Source: Streptomyces eurythermus (GTDB lineage Bacteria > Actinomycetota > Actinomycetes > Streptomycetales > Streptomycetaceae). Taken from it: a DNA stretch of 64,000 nucleotides. Position 1 is the first letter of the stretch, and each line of letters opens with the position of its first letter. Position numbers and translations under genes: made by a program. The stretch spans positions 40,883 through 104,882 of the forward strand of contig NZ_BMSK01000029.1 in assembly GCF_014649115.1 (NCBI RefSeq). The letters are read 5' to 3'. Positions 8,824 to 17,881 of this stretch are shown one piece after another. Below the pieces are notes generated by a model. The model ran no database searches. It saw only the letters and a program-made list of their open reading frames with translations, and had not been told where the DNA came from.

Positions 8824-8882
8824 CCGGCGACCGCGAGAACAGCGGCGGCCAGGAGGAGAGCGAGCGCGCGGGCCGGGTGGGG

Positions 8883-9185
8883 TCAGAACGGGGGTTCGTC
8901 CGGCCATGGCTCGACGCGGCGGGCGGGCCGGAGCGGGATGCGTAGCGTGCGGCGGTCGGACCAGCAGCCGCACGCCTCCATCTCCGGGTTCGCGTCGCCG
9001 ACCCACCAGCCGCCCGCACCTCGGCAGTCGGGGCAGGAGCGGCGGGGCTGGGGCATCAGCTCGATGCGGTGCCGGTCAGCGTAGAGCTTGAGGTGACTGG
9101 CCCTGAGCGCGGCGGCGGCCGTCACCGCGGCGAGCGGGACGGCGGCGGCGAGCATCAGAGCGGTGCGCCGGTGGCGGGTGGTCAC
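8883..9185 (-). CDS. Membrane-anchored zinc-ribbon protein
   Basis: 100 residues. The GTG start overlaps the stop of the upstream gene (GTGA). One N-terminal membrane helix (about 8-28) is followed by CPDCRGAGGWW and CGCW, a DnaJ-like zinc knuckle (CxxCxGxG). The tail is Pro/Arg-rich. Likely a membrane-attached accessory of the transfer region. Confidence 0.6.
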   Translation of the reverse strand: MTTRHRRTALMLAAAVPLAAVTAAAALRASHLKLYADRHRIELMPQPRRSCPDCRGAGGWWVGDANPEMEACGCWSDRRTLRIPLRPARRVEPWPDEPPF

Positions 9186-9430
9186 GTCAGCGGGATCGCG
9201 CGGCAGGCCGCGGCGTGGCTGTTGGCCTTCTCGCGGATGCTGAACAGGTAGTCCTCCTCCTCCGGGAACTGCGAGGCGGCCTTGCAGCCGTGGCACTTCC
9301 AACGGTTCTTGAAGTGCTCACCGCGGCCGATGACGTCGACGAACGATCCGCCGATCGTGACGAACCGGATCTGGAGGTTCTTGGGCCGCTCGGGCTCGGT
9401 GAAGGCGGAGGCGCGGACAGCGGTGCTCAT
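9182..9430 (-). CDS. Small zinc-motif protein
   Basis: 82 residues with CHGCKAAS...ANSHAAACRAIP, the same C-x2-C...AN-x-HA-x2-CRA-[LI]-P module seen in the 8117 protein. The N-terminal half forms beta strands. Coupled to the 100-residue membrane protein by a GTGA overlap. Confidence 0.65.
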   Translation of the reverse strand: MSTAVRASAFTEPERPKNLQIRFVTIGGSFVDVIGRGEHFKNRWKCHGCKAASQFPEEEDYLFSIREKANSHAAACRAIPLT

Positions 9431-9449
9431 GGGCGGTGGTCCTCTCGGA

Positions 9450-9872
9450 TCAGGCGGCCAGCAGGTGCTTGGCCGGGGGAGCGATGTAGGAGGCGGGGTC
9501 GGCGGGCGTGCCGTCGAAGCACTCCAGGCAGGACCCCAAGGTCTTCAGCGGGAGGCAGTGGAAGTAGCGCCGACGGCAGATGCCGCATGTCTGGCGGGCT
9601 GCCATCGCGGCGTCGAGCGCGGCCTCCTTCGCGAGCGTCATCGCGAACTTCGGCTTCGCCAGGTCGATCCGGTACAGCCACGCCCACCGCTTCCCGCCAC
9701 GGCATTCGATCCGGGCGACGGGTTCCTGGCCGCCGGGGCGCAGGCCCATCTTCCGCAGCTGGCGACGGGTCGCGAGCCCGGGGCCGGCCTGCTTCCACCG
9801 GAAGACCGGTAAGGATCCGTCGCCGGGGTCGTACGGGGCGACGTCGGCCAGGTCCTGGTCCTGGTCGGCCAT
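9450..9872 (-). CDS. Hypothetical protein with two CxxC pairs
   Basis: 140 residues from MADQDQDLAD, where GGAG precedes the ATG; a longer Pro-rich N-terminus (to 10052) is open but low-complexity. TRRQLRKMGLRPGGQEP opens the conserved part, a phrase I associate with Streptomyces plasmid proteins. Then CGICRRRYFHC and CLEC follow near the C-terminus, likely binding zinc. Confidence 0.6.
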   Translation of the reverse strand: MADQDQDLADVAPYDPGDGSLPVFRWKQAGPGLATRRQLRKMGLRPGGQEPVARIECRGGKRWAWLYRIDLAKPKFAMTLAKEAALDAAMAARQTCGICRRRYFHCLPLKTLGSCLECFDGTPADPASYIAPPAKHLLAA

Positions 9873-10144
9873 CACCTGCTCCAGGCACCGGGCAACCGGC
9901 GCTGAGGCAGCGGGTAGCGGGGTCCGGGGCGCTGCGGGCGGGGCCGGCCGATCCGGCGGCGCGGGCGGGGGATGAACACGAGCTGGTCCTCCTCGGTCAA
10001 TGTCGGTGGGCAGCAAGCGCCGCGCCCGCTGGCGGTGTTCGCCGGCGGGCACGTGCGGAGCGGTCGGCCCGGCTCTGTCCGGGTCCCAGTCCTGGGCCGG
10101 GAGTCAGGCGGAGCGGCCGGGATGGGGTGATACCGGTGGGACGG

Positions 10145-10912
10145 TCAGGTGCGTGCCGCCTGGAGAGCCTTGAGTTCGCGGATCGTGGCGCACGGCCCGC
10201 TGGTGGCACACATCGACTCGAACGACGGGGCCGGGCTGGTCCTCCCGTACACCTCGTTCGCGACCTGCGTGACGATGCGCATCATGCTCGGGTCGGCCTG
10301 GCGGCACTGGCTGTTGGGGCCGCCGACCCCGTACCGCTTGGCGCTGCTGATGTGCTGCCGGGCCTGCCGCGCGGCCCACCGGCGGTCCTGCGGGCCGTGG
10401 TTCTCCAGGACCTTGCCCGAGTCGTGGAAGGTGTCCGCGTGGCAGTGCGTGCAGTGGAACGTGACCAACTTCCGCGTGGGCCTGCCGGGGAGCCAGGACC
10501 CGTGGAACTCGTAGACCAGGACGTCGCCGCCCTCGGGGTGCTCGAAGGTGGTCACGACGCCGCGCCCGTCGGGGGTCCACGTGGTGTCCGGGATGAACGA
10601 GTCCCATCCGTCGGTGTGCGGCCAGTGGTCGTAGGTCTGCCCCTGCGAGACGTCAAGGCACGTCGACGGGTCGCTGTTGTACGCGGCGATCTGCTCGATC
10701 GAGCCGACGTACAGGCGGGAGTGCTCCTCGCTCTCCAGGAACGCCAGCCCGTACCCCTGCGGGCGGCGGTGCTGGGGCGGGAAGATCGACTGCATCTCCT
10801 GGAAGTGTTTGTGCTGCGGGGTCAGGACCCCGGTCAGCGAGACCCGGTACCACTCGGCGTGCGTGACATGCGTGGGGTTGGTGGCGCTGACGTAGTGGGT
10901 GTTCGCGGCCAC
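10145..10912 (-). CDS. Hypothetical protein with zinc motif
   Basis: 255 residues. A beta-rich first half has many aromatic residues. CTHCHADTFHDSGKVLENH (about 154-172) gives a C-x2-C-x...H site. A helical tail carries repeated Arg and Gln. No family is recognised; it sits two genes from the membrane protein at 11019 in the same leftward run. Confidence 0.6.
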   Translation of the reverse strand: MAANTHYVSATNPTHVTHAEWYRVSLTGVLTPQHKHFQEMQSIFPPQHRRPQGYGLAFLESEEHSRLYVGSIEQIAAYNSDPSTCLDVSQGQTYDHWPHTDGWDSFIPDTTWTPDGRGVVTTFEHPEGGDVLVYEFHGSWLPGRPTRKLVTFHCTHCHADTFHDSGKVLENHGPQDRRWAARQARQHISSAKRYGVGGPNSQCRQADPSMMRIVTQVANEVYGRTSPAPSFESMCATSGPCATIRELKALQAART

Positions 10913-11018
10913 GAGGCCTCCTTCATCGTCGTCGGGGTGATGCTGATGGCCGGTCGGCCTGCCCGGCTCTCGCGCACCCGGGACGGGGTGTGCGAGAGCC
11001 AGGCGGAGCGACCGGAGG

Positions 11019-11777
11019 TCAATCCCGGAAGGGGCAGCCGCTGTGCGGGCGGTCGTCGGCGGGCGCGGCCGGGGCCGGAATGTGGATCTCGGGCCGGACG
11101 GTGACCTGGGCCGGGCGTCCGACGACGACGCGGCGGCGCAGGGTCAGGCCGCGTAGCGCGAACGCGGACAGGAACGCCCAGGCGAGGACGGCGAGGGCGG
11201 CCGCGACGGGGCGGCTGGCCGGAGGGGTTGCCGTCCAGACCATGAACACGCTGGCCGCGCCCCACCCGGTCCACATCGCGCGGACCCCAGTGCTTCGGGT
11301 GAAGAAGCCGACGACCAGGCCGGTGATGCCGGTGAGCAGCCACAGCGTGTAGACGGTGGAGGCCGCGACCGGGAGACCGGCGGAGTGCTGCGCGATGTAG
11401 GTGCGGACCGGCTGGTCGACCACGGCGGCCACGCCGCTGGAGGTGTCGACGCCGACCTGCACCCTGGGCACGGCGGTGAGCAACTGGTGCAGCTGCTGGA
11501 GGACGACTTCGCCGGCGGCCCTGGCCATCAGCACGACGAAGGAGACCGCGGCGACCATGAGGACGGCGCGCAGCCAGGGCGCCATGTGCCGAAGGCCGCT
11601 CCGGGGCGCGCTGAGGACGTCGTCCCACATCTCGTGCAGGACGCCGCCCTCTTCCCAGGCCGCCGTCCACCAGGTACGCAGCGCGGCGAACCGCACCTTG
11701 CGGGGCGGCGCTTTCGGGAAGGGCACGGGGAGGTAGACGAGCTCCTGGCGGTCCTGGCGGCTGTTGTTGGACTGCAC
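11019..11777 (-). CDS. Multi-span membrane protein
   Basis: 252 residues, GTG start with AAGGAG upstream. About four membrane helices are visible (roughly 70-92, 138-160, 168-184, 192-212). A periplasmic loop between spans 1 and 2 (QLHQLLTAVPRVQVGVDTSSG) and a Pro-rich cytoplasmic tail with a terminal Cys complete it. It lies close to the TraB-like ATPase and may be part of the transfer apparatus; that role is inferred from position. Confidence 0.6.
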   Translation of the reverse strand: MQSNNSRQDRQELVYLPVPFPKAPPRKVRFAALRTWWTAAWEEGGVLHEMWDDVLSAPRSGLRHMAPWLRAVLMVAAVSFVVLMARAAGEVVLQQLHQLLTAVPRVQVGVDTSSGVAAVVDQPVRTYIAQHSAGLPVAASTVYTLWLLTGITGLVVGFFTRSTGVRAMWTGWGAASVFMVWTATPPASRPVAAALAVLAWAFLSAFALRGLTLRRRVVVGRPAQVTVRPEIHIPAPAAPADDRPHSGCPFRD

Positions 11778-11963
11778 GGGGCGACTCCTTTGCGTCGATG
11801 CGGGGTTCAGGCAGCGGGTGATCGGGTCATGCGGCGAGCGGCGGAGCGACCGGCAGACGCGGACGGGCGCTGGTGCGCCTACGCGTGACCGCGCGGCCGG
11901 ACGGCCTGGCCCGCACCCGACCGCGAGGGTTCGGGTGCGAGGCAGGTGGTCCGGAGCAGCGGG

Positions 11964-12500
11964 TTAGAGGCCGCGGGCGTCGGCGAGGTGGGCGGCCTGG
12001 TCGACCATGCGCAGCGGGGTGCGGCCGGTGGCGAACGCGTCGTTGAAGGAGGGCACGGAGTCGACGTCGTCGCCGAACTGGCGGCGGACGGCCTCCAGGA
12101 GCACGGCGACGGCGCTGGCTTCCAGGCTGTTGTCGCCGCCGGCCTCGGCCCGGATGGCTCCGAGCATGCAGCGGGCGCCGTCCTCGTCGACCAGGACGTC
12201 CTTGCACCAGCCGCCGGTAAGCAGCCGGTGGTGCGCACGCTGCAGCAGGGCCGCGACCGGTGTCGGGTACAGCTCGGGCAGCGGGGCCGGGCCGGTGTCG
12301 GCGGGGCCGGTGACGACGTCGGCCAGGTTCACGGGCTCGATGTCGATGTGCGCGGTGTTGACCTCGTAGGCGACGGCCGCCTCGTCCAGCTTCACGGTCA
12401 TCGCCGCGTCGATCAGGGTGAGGCGTTCCTCGAGGGACAGCTCCGGCGGGACAGGAGCTGCGGTGGTCGCGGTCTGTATGGCGGGATGGGTCTGAGGCAT
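11964..12500 (-). CDS. DUF6197-like protein
   Basis: 178 residues. The core LLTGGWCKDVLVDEDG-x-RC-x-LGAIRAE, then SFND and a late Ala-rich helix, matches the pattern of the DUF6197 family common in actinobacterial mobile elements. No catalytic role is known for the family. The first 20 residues are Pro/Thr-rich and probably flexible. Confidence 0.65.
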   Translation of the reverse strand: MPQTHPAIQTATTAAPVPPELSLEERLTLIDAAMTVKLDEAAVAYEVNTAHIDIEPVNLADVVTGPADTGPAPLPELYPTPVAALLQRAHHRLLTGGWCKDVLVDEDGARCMLGAIRAEAGGDNSLEASAVAVLLEAVRRQFGDDVDSVPSFNDAFATGRTPLRMVDQAAHLADARGL

Positions 12501-12515
12501 CGGGGGCTCCCTGGG

Positions 12516-12554
12516 CGTCGAAGGGCGCGGGGGCGGGGATGACGGCCTTCGACG
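12516..12554. terminator. Intercistronic hairpin
   Basis: CGTCGAAGG at 12516 pairs with CCTTCGACG at 12546-12554 across a GC-rich loop, between two leftward genes. There is no T run. Probably a stability or partial termination signal. Confidence 0.45.
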
Positions 12555-12569
12555 CCGGCGGCCGGGCGG

Positions 12570-12758
12570 TCAGAGGCTGGCGATCCAGCCGGTGACGGTG
12601 CTGATGGCGCTGGTGATGACGGGGGCGGCGCCGGTGGAGGCGAGGAAGAAGCCGAACCCTGCGCAGGTCAGGGCGGGTGCGAGGCGTACGGAGCCGCCTC
12701 GGATGAGGACGACGACGATGATGCCGAGCAGGACGACGGCGGAGATCGATACGGCCAC
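12570..12758 (-). CDS. Small two-span membrane protein (Spd-like)
   Basis: 62 residues, GTG start with AAGGA upstream. Two hydrophobic helices (about 5-21 and 30-56) with a short loop. It lies just downstream of the TraB-like gene, where Streptomyces plasmids often encode small spread (Spd) membrane proteins needed for intramycelial movement. The Spd role is inferred from size and place. Confidence 0.5.
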   Translation of the reverse strand: MAVSISAVVLLGIIVVVLIRGGSVRLAPALTCAGFGFFLASTGAAPVITSAISTVTGWIASL

Positions 12759-12847
12759 GGGCGGTGTGTCCTTTGTAGGTGCGGGCAGGGCCCGGCCGGG
12801 TGCGGCCGGGCCCTGCGAGGGAGCTGGGCGAGGGGCGGTGGGTCGGG

Positions 12848-14995
12848 TCAGACGCCGGAGAGGTTTTTGATGGCCTCCAGTGCCTGGCGGGGGGAGGCGG
12901 CCTGCTCGAAGCGGCGGTTGCCGTTCTTGGAGCCGCGCCCGCCTCCGCCGTTGCCGCCGCCTCCGCCACCGCGCCGGTGGGAGCGGCCCTCGTCCTCGTC
13001 GCCTTCGTCGGGCTCGGGCCAGAACTCGCCGGGCCTTACGGGCTCGTTCCAGTCGAACCACAGGCCGCGCTTTTCCAGCTCGCTGATCTCGTGGTCAGTG
13101 AGCCGGTAGACCTCCTCGGGGAACAAGTCGGCGAGGTCGGTGTCGAAGTCGGCGTACAGCGACCGCATGAGGACGGCGCGGCCGTTGTCGAGGACGATGA
13201 CGGCGACGCCGCCGGTGGAGACGCCGTTTTCGGGGTCGGCCTCGCCGCGCATGGCCCGCTCGATCGCGGATCCTTCGGTGCGGGAGTAGCGGGCCGGGAT
13301 GGTCGGCACGTCGTACGGGTTCTCCATGGTGCCCTCCGCGGCCTTGCGGGTGGCGGCCGGTGAGCCCATGTTGAAGATCACGGGCCTGGAGTTCTGTCGC
13401 AGGTTGTCCTTCATCTCCGTGGAGAAGCCGTTGTGTGCGAACGGGCTCTGGCCGGCCGGGTTGAATCCGATGCCGTACTTCAGGCCGGTGACCGTGAGGT
13501 CGTCGCCGTCCTTCTGGATGAACTCGCCGAAGTCCGGGTCCTGGGCGGCGGTCATGAACTCGTCCGCGTAGACGTTCAGCTGGCGGTAGGGGCAACGCGG
13601 GTCGCCCGGCTTGTAGTCGTGTGGCTGGCCGTCGTGCGGCCAGGGCATCTCGGCCCTGATCTCGCACAGGGCCTTCGCCGCCCGCAGGGAGCGGGCCATC
13701 CACAGGGCGTTCGAGCCCTGCCGGTCGATGTACCTGCCGAGCACGGTGGTCTTCTCGTCCTTGCGGACGGTGGACAGCCACACCACCTGACCGGCCAGGG
13801 ACTGGGCGGCCATGTTGATCGCGAAGAACTGGGTTTTGCCCGACCGGCTGACGCCGAGGGTGAGGCCGTGGGCCGGGGCGTTCTTGTCGTGCTGGTACAC
13901 CATGGTCTTCACCGGCTGGCCGGTGATGGTGAACCCGCACACGTACATACCCTTGGCGTCCGGGGTGAGCAGCTCGCGGGTGGCGGGGAAGATCTGTGAC
14001 AGCGGCGGCGTGTCGAACGCGCTGATCAGGAACTCGCTGCCGTCGATGAGGACGAACACGCAGGAGTCGTCCTCGGGCAGGCCCAGCCCGCGGCAGACCT
14101 TGGGCAGGTCGATGCGCGGGGACTCGGTGGAGTCGGTCATCTTCGCCCGGTAAAACGTCACCCCCCGTTCGTTGTCGCGACTCTTGTGGACCAGCTCGGA
14201 GCCAGGGGCGCCGCCCTTGGGGCCGGCCACCCGGTCCACCCAGCGCTCGGCGTCAGTCGGCTGGGTACGCCGCCTCGCGTTGGCCTCGGGGGTGACGAGG
14301 GCCTCCATCCAGCCGGGTCCGCCCTGGCGGCCCGGCTGGATGGCGACGTCCGCGAGGGTGACGTCGGCGGCGGCCACGCCGAACGCGGCTCCGACGGCCT
14401 CCGGAGTCAGGCCGCTGATGGGCCGGCCGGTCTCCGAGGCACGCAGCAGAACCGTGAGGTCGTGGCGCATGCCGGGGTGCCGGGTGGCCTTGACGATGTG
14501 GGTGCGGGCGGGCATCCCGGCGCGCTCCCACAGGATCCGGGCCTCGCGGGTGAGCGGGTCGGCGCCGTCATCCGGCTGCGCCACGCTCGGCTCCGGCGCG
14601 ACCCGGGCGGGCATCAGCTGCGGGGCGGGGGCGGCGAGGGCGGGCCGGTGGCCCCGGCGGGTGTGCCGGGAGAACGGCATGACCACGAATCCGGCCGCCG
14701 CCCATCCGGCGGCGAGCAGCCCGTCGAGCCAGTAGGGGCCGAAGCCGGGAGTGTTCTTCGCGGCGACGTCGACGGCGGCGGCCAGGACCAGCGGGGACCA
14801 GCGCAGGATCTTGCGACCGGCGCCGGGCTCGTCGCTCTTGGCGGCCAGGACCCAGCCGCCGATCCCGGCGGCGCCGGCCAACTGCACCACGGTGTTGACG
14901 GGGCTGTCGGGGAAGACGTTCGGGGCCACGGCCAGCACGGGCGCGGCGAGGGTGTAAGCGAGGCGTTCGAGCGCGGCACTGCGCGGCGTGGTCAC
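12848..14995 (-). CDS. TraB/FtsK-type DNA-translocating ATPase
   Basis: 715 residues; GTG start with AAGGAG seven bases upstream. The N-terminal 110 residues contain about three membrane helices. Walker A GVSRSGKT is at 381-388 and a Walker B-like LNVYADEF at 473-480. The C-terminus has an acidic stretch, a Gly run and a basic helical end. This layout (membrane anchor, FtsK-like motor, DNA-binding tail) is that of Streptomyces TraB proteins, which move double-stranded DNA between cells as hexamers without a relaxase. The tail lacks an obvious winged-helix gamma domain, so target recognition may differ. It is the main conjugation gene of the window. Confidence 0.85.
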   Translation of the reverse strand: MTTPRSAALERLAYTLAAPVLAVAPNVFPDSPVNTVVQLAGAAGIGGWVLAAKSDEPGAGRKILRWSPLVLAAAVDVAAKNTPGFGPYWLDGLLAAGWAAAGFVVMPFSRHTRRGHRPALAAPAPQLMPARVAPEPSVAQPDDGADPLTREARILWERAGMPARTHIVKATRHPGMRHDLTVLLRASETGRPISGLTPEAVGAAFGVAAADVTLADVAIQPGRQGGPGWMEALVTPEANARRRTQPTDAERWVDRVAGPKGGAPGSELVHKSRDNERGVTFYRAKMTDSTESPRIDLPKVCRGLGLPEDDSCVFVLIDGSEFLISAFDTPPLSQIFPATRELLTPDAKGMYVCGFTITGQPVKTMVYQHDKNAPAHGLTLGVSRSGKTQFFAINMAAQSLAGQVVWLSTVRKDEKTTVLGRYIDRQGSNALWMARSLRAAKALCEIRAEMPWPHDGQPHDYKPGDPRCPYRQLNVYADEFMTAAQDPDFGEFIQKDGDDLTVTGLKYGIGFNPAGQSPFAHNGFSTEMKDNLRQNSRPVIFNMGSPAATRKAAEGTMENPYDVPTIPARYSRTEGSAIERAMRGEADPENGVSTGGVAVIVLDNGRAVLMRSLYADFDTDLADLFPEEVYRLTDHEISELEKRGLWFDWNEPVRPGEFWPEPDEGDEDEGRSHRRGGGGGGNGGGGRGSKNGNRRFEQAASPRQALEAIKNLSGV

Positions 14996-15080
14996 CGGTG
15001 TACTCCTTCAGCAACGAGTCGGGCGGCCCCGCGAGATGTGCGGGACCGCCCGGAGCGGGGGTGGGGTGGGGGAGTGGGGG

Positions 15081-15500
15081 TCAGCGGTTGAAGAACCCGG
15101 GCTTGGGGGTCTTCTCACGCCGGTTGGAGCGCACCTCGTCCAGCGCGCTGTAGAGCCGGGCGTGGGCGCGCCGGGTCTTGTAGGTGAGGTCGACCGTCTC
15201 CTGCGCGGACTGGGCCAGCTTGTGTACTTCCCGCGCGGCGCCGGCCAGGGCGGTGGCCACGAGGTCGGTCAGGGTGACGAACTTCGGGTCCAGTTCGGCG
15301 TTGGTGATGTCGGTGGACACCCCGTCGGTGTGGTCGGCGTTGTTCTGCATGCTGCGGCGCAGCCCCTGCAGTTCGACCGTGGCGTCGTCCATGGCCTTGC
15401 CGAGCTTGTCCAGCTTGGCCTGCACCGCCTTGTACCGGTTGTCGTCGTCGGCCACGACGGGCGCCGCGCTGCTGCCGCGGGGCGTGAGGGAACCGCTCAT
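15081..15500 (-). CDS. Coiled-coil protein of the transfer region
   Basis: 139 residues. A central heptad region (AVQAKLDKLGKAMDDATVEL...) and a second helical section end in a basic tail. It lies between the TraB-like ATPase (85 bases) and the 743-residue protein (21 bases), so an accessory role in transfer is likely. No enzyme motif is present. Confidence 0.6.
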   Translation of the reverse strand: MSGSLTPRGSSAAPVVADDDNRYKAVQAKLDKLGKAMDDATVELQGLRRSMQNNADHTDGVSTDITNAELDPKFVTLTDLVATALAGAAREVHKLAQSAQETVDLTYKTRRAHARLYSALDEVRSNRREKTPKPGFFNR

Positions 15501-15521
15501 CAGATGTTGTCCTCTCGGGTT

Positions 15522-17753
15522 CTAGTCGTGGTGGGCGGCGGCCGAGGCGTGCTTGAGGCCGGCGTCTTCCTTGGCGGCCATGTCCTGGCCGTAGACGCGG
15601 GCGACCTCCCTGGCCGCCACACCGGCGGCTTCCCTGGCGAGGCCGCACTGCTCGGCACACCGCTTGGCCTGCGCCTTCATACGGCCCGCGGAATCGGCCA
15701 GGTCGGCGATCAGGTCGGTGACCTCGGTGGTGACGTTGTGGTCGCCGGCCAGATCGGCGGACATCTCCCGCAACGCGTCAGCGACCCTGCCCAAGGCCTC
15801 CATGAGGGCTTCGGCACGCTCCTGGTCGGAGGCGGCCCTGATGGCGATGTTCGCCATCTCCACCAGGTACTCGCCGAACGTGATGTCCGTCCGGTGCTGG
15901 GCCGCCAGCCCCTGATGCCCAGTACGCCTGCTGACGTGCGAACTGCTCACGCTGCTCCCTTCTGTCCTGGCGGGCCGACTGGTGCCGGGCCGCTGTGTGT
16001 GCTTCTCCGGCACGGGCGGCAGGCCCTTCACGCCGGTGGTCACGGCCGCGGGCGCATCGGGGACAATGTCCGCGTCGACGATGTCGTCCTCGTCGTTGCC
16101 GACGGGGCGCTCGGGCGGACGGGTGGGATGCTCGGGCCACACGTACCTCGGGGTGGTGTCCTCCGCCCCGAACGGGCTGTCCGCCGTACGGCCGTGCCGC
16201 CCGGCATCGCCCGTGCCACCGCGCTCTTTCCGGCCGGTGCGGCGGGTGCGTCCGCGCCGCCCGGTGCGGCCGGTTCCGGTGCGCCGACGCCGCTTCCGGC
16301 GCCGCTCCTTCGAGCCGCCAGACGGCCCGCCGGCGGCCTTGGACTTCTTGCCCGGCTCATCCGACGCGCCGTCCCCGCCGGCGCCCGAGGCGCCCTCAGG
16401 GCCGTCCTCGGCGGCCTTCTCGTCTTTGCCGCCGCCCGCCTTGTCCTTGTCGACCTTGTCCTTGCTGCCCTCGTCCTTGGCCGGGTCGGCCTTCTCAGTA
16501 CCGTCCTCGGCGGCCTTCTTGTCAGCGCGGCGCTTGTCCCAGCGGTCCTGGATGCCTTCCATCACCGCCGCACCCAGGGTGGTGCGGTCCTCGGCAGCCT
16601 TGGCGGCCTCCCGCTTCGCCTTCTTCGCGGCCTTCCGCTCCGCTTTCGCCCGGCGCCGTTCCTCCCATTCGGTCTGCCGGTTGGCGCGGGCCTGGTCGCG
16701 ATCCTTGCTGCGATCGGCGAGGTTGGCGGCCTGGTCGGCGCTGCGCCGCTGCTGCCGGGCCGTCTGGCGGGCACCAGCGCGCTCCTGGCGGCCGCGGGCC
16801 CGTTCAGCCCGCGAGCTGGTCGGCGAGTGCTGCGACGCGCCGCCGCCCTTCGAGCCACCATCGCCCTTCGAGCCGCCCTTTCCTGCCCCGGAGCTGCCCG
16901 AGCCGCCCGAACTGCCCTTGCCGGAACCGGGCTTGCCTGACCCGGAGCCTCCAGAGCCGTTCTGACGGCCTTTGGCGCCGCCGGACGGCTCATTGCCTTT
17001 GGAGCCGCCTCCACGGCCGCCAGCGGAGCGGTCAGAGCTTTTCCCGGTGCCCTTGGGCGAGTTACCTCCCCCGGAGCCACCGGACCCTTGCGTCCCCGAG
17101 CCGCGGGCGCCACCGGAGCCCCGGCCCGGGCCGCCGGAGCTGCGGCCGCCTCCCCGTGAACCGCCCCCGCCCCCGCCGCCGGCCTTCGAGCGGCCCTTGT
17201 CGACGCCCATGCCGGAGCCGGGCGACTTCATGCGGTCGGCGTCCGCTTTCCCGCGCGCCGCCGCTTTATCGCCCTTCGCTTTCATCATCGCGGCATGGAG
17301 CTTTCCGTTCCGCTCCATCATCGCGACTTCCTGCGCGGTGCGACCCTCCAGCAGTGCGACCTTCCGCGCTATTTCCGCCTCACGGAAAGGCGCTTCGCCT
17401 TCATGCCGCGCCCGCGCCCTTTCCAGCCGGAATTCCAGCCAGTCACCGAGACGGTCGGCGAGAGACCGAGGCTGAACATATTCACCCTCCTCGCATTCAC
17501 CGTCATCTTCACCGGTTTCCGCTGCCGTAATTCCTTCCGAACGCAGCGCCATTGCCGGATCCGGGGCGGCCGGAATCGGCGGCAACTGCATCGTGGTCTC
17601 CTCCGGGGACTCCGGAGGAGCCTCCGGAATGTCTTCCGGAGACGGAATGGTGTCGGAGAAATCCGGGACCGGCGGCGGCGCGTAGGTGGAATCACCCCTC
17701 CAGGGGCCGCGGACCAGGGTCCCGCTGCCGGACTCGTCGGACTCGTCGGACAC
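15522..17753 (-). CDS. Large low-complexity conjugation-associated protein
   Basis: 743 residues from a GTG with GGAGGGAGG upstream. Four parts are visible: an acidic Pro-rich N-terminus; a helical stretch (about 95-170) rich in Arg and Glu; a long low-complexity centre (about 190-560) of Gly, Ser, Lys and Arg/Ala repeats, probably disordered; and a folded helical C-terminus (about 620-743) with few charges. A disordered basic centre could bind DNA. No known domain is recognised. Its position directly above the TraB-like gene and its size suggest a structural or DNA-handling role in transfer. Confidence 0.65.
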   Translation of the reverse strand: MSDESDESGSGTLVRGPWRGDSTYAPPPVPDFSDTIPSPEDIPEAPPESPEETTMQLPPIPAAPDPAMALRSEGITAAETGEDDGECEEGEYVQPRSLADRLGDWLEFRLERARARHEGEAPFREAEIARKVALLEGRTAQEVAMMERNGKLHAAMMKAKGDKAAARGKADADRMKSPGSGMGVDKGRSKAGGGGGGGSRGGGRSSGGPGRGSGGARGSGTQGSGGSGGGNSPKGTGKSSDRSAGGRGGGSKGNEPSGGAKGRQNGSGGSGSGKPGSGKGSSGGSGSSGAGKGGSKGDGGSKGGGASQHSPTSSRAERARGRQERAGARQTARQQRRSADQAANLADRSKDRDQARANRQTEWEERRRAKAERKAAKKAKREAAKAAEDRTTLGAAVMEGIQDRWDKRRADKKAAEDGTEKADPAKDEGSKDKVDKDKAGGGKDEKAAEDGPEGASGAGGDGASDEPGKKSKAAGGPSGGSKERRRKRRRRTGTGRTGRRGRTRRTGRKERGGTGDAGRHGRTADSPFGAEDTTPRYVWPEHPTRPPERPVGNDEDDIVDADIVPDAPAAVTTGVKGLPPVPEKHTQRPGTSRPARTEGSSVSSSHVSRRTGHQGLAAQHRTDITFGEYLVEMANIAIRAASDQERAEALMEALGRVADALREMSADLAGDHNVTTEVTDLIADLADSAGRMKAQAKRCAEQCGLAREAAGVAAREVARVYGQDMAAKEDAGLKHASAAAHHD

Positions 17754-17797
17754 GGTGCACCTCCCTCCAGGGGACTTGACAGACAGTGGGGTCTCGT

Positions 17798-17827
17798 GTG
17801 CACGCGCGTGCACGTGCACGTGTGCAC
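17798..17827. repeat. Four GTGCAC repeats upstream of the 743-residue gene
   Basis: GTGCAC, itself a palindrome, occurs at 17798, 17808, 17814 and 17822. The cluster sits 45-75 bases upstream of the GTG at 17753, a sensible place for an operator. No regulator can be assigned. Confidence 0.5.
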
Positions 17828-17841
17828 GCTTTACGCGCGCG

Positions 17842-17868
17842 AGGCCCCGCCGGAGCCCGGCGGGGCCT
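17842..17868. terminator. Perfect 12-base-stem hairpin
   Basis: AGGCCCCGCCGG (17842-17853) pairs fully with 17857-17868 around a three-base AGC loop. It lies right after the leftward gene at 17882 and is a likely terminator, though no long T run follows. Confidence 0.6.
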
Positions 17869-17881
17869 TCGTTGATGACCT

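Noticed and set aside
9215..11104. 629-codon plus-strand frame across several leftward genes
   Set aside because: Low-complexity Arg/Gly/Pro content and full overlap with several supported minus-strand genes mark it as a shadow.
12848..14995. Relaxase-type (oriT) conjugation
   Set aside because: No relaxase or type IV secretion genes are seen; a TraB/FtsK-like motor with small membrane proteins fits the double-stranded transfer of Streptomyces instead.
14988..16940. Long plus-strand open frame opposite the 743-residue gene
   Set aside because: It is the antisense shadow of GC-rich coding DNA; the minus-strand reading has ribosome sites, overlaps and protein-like content.
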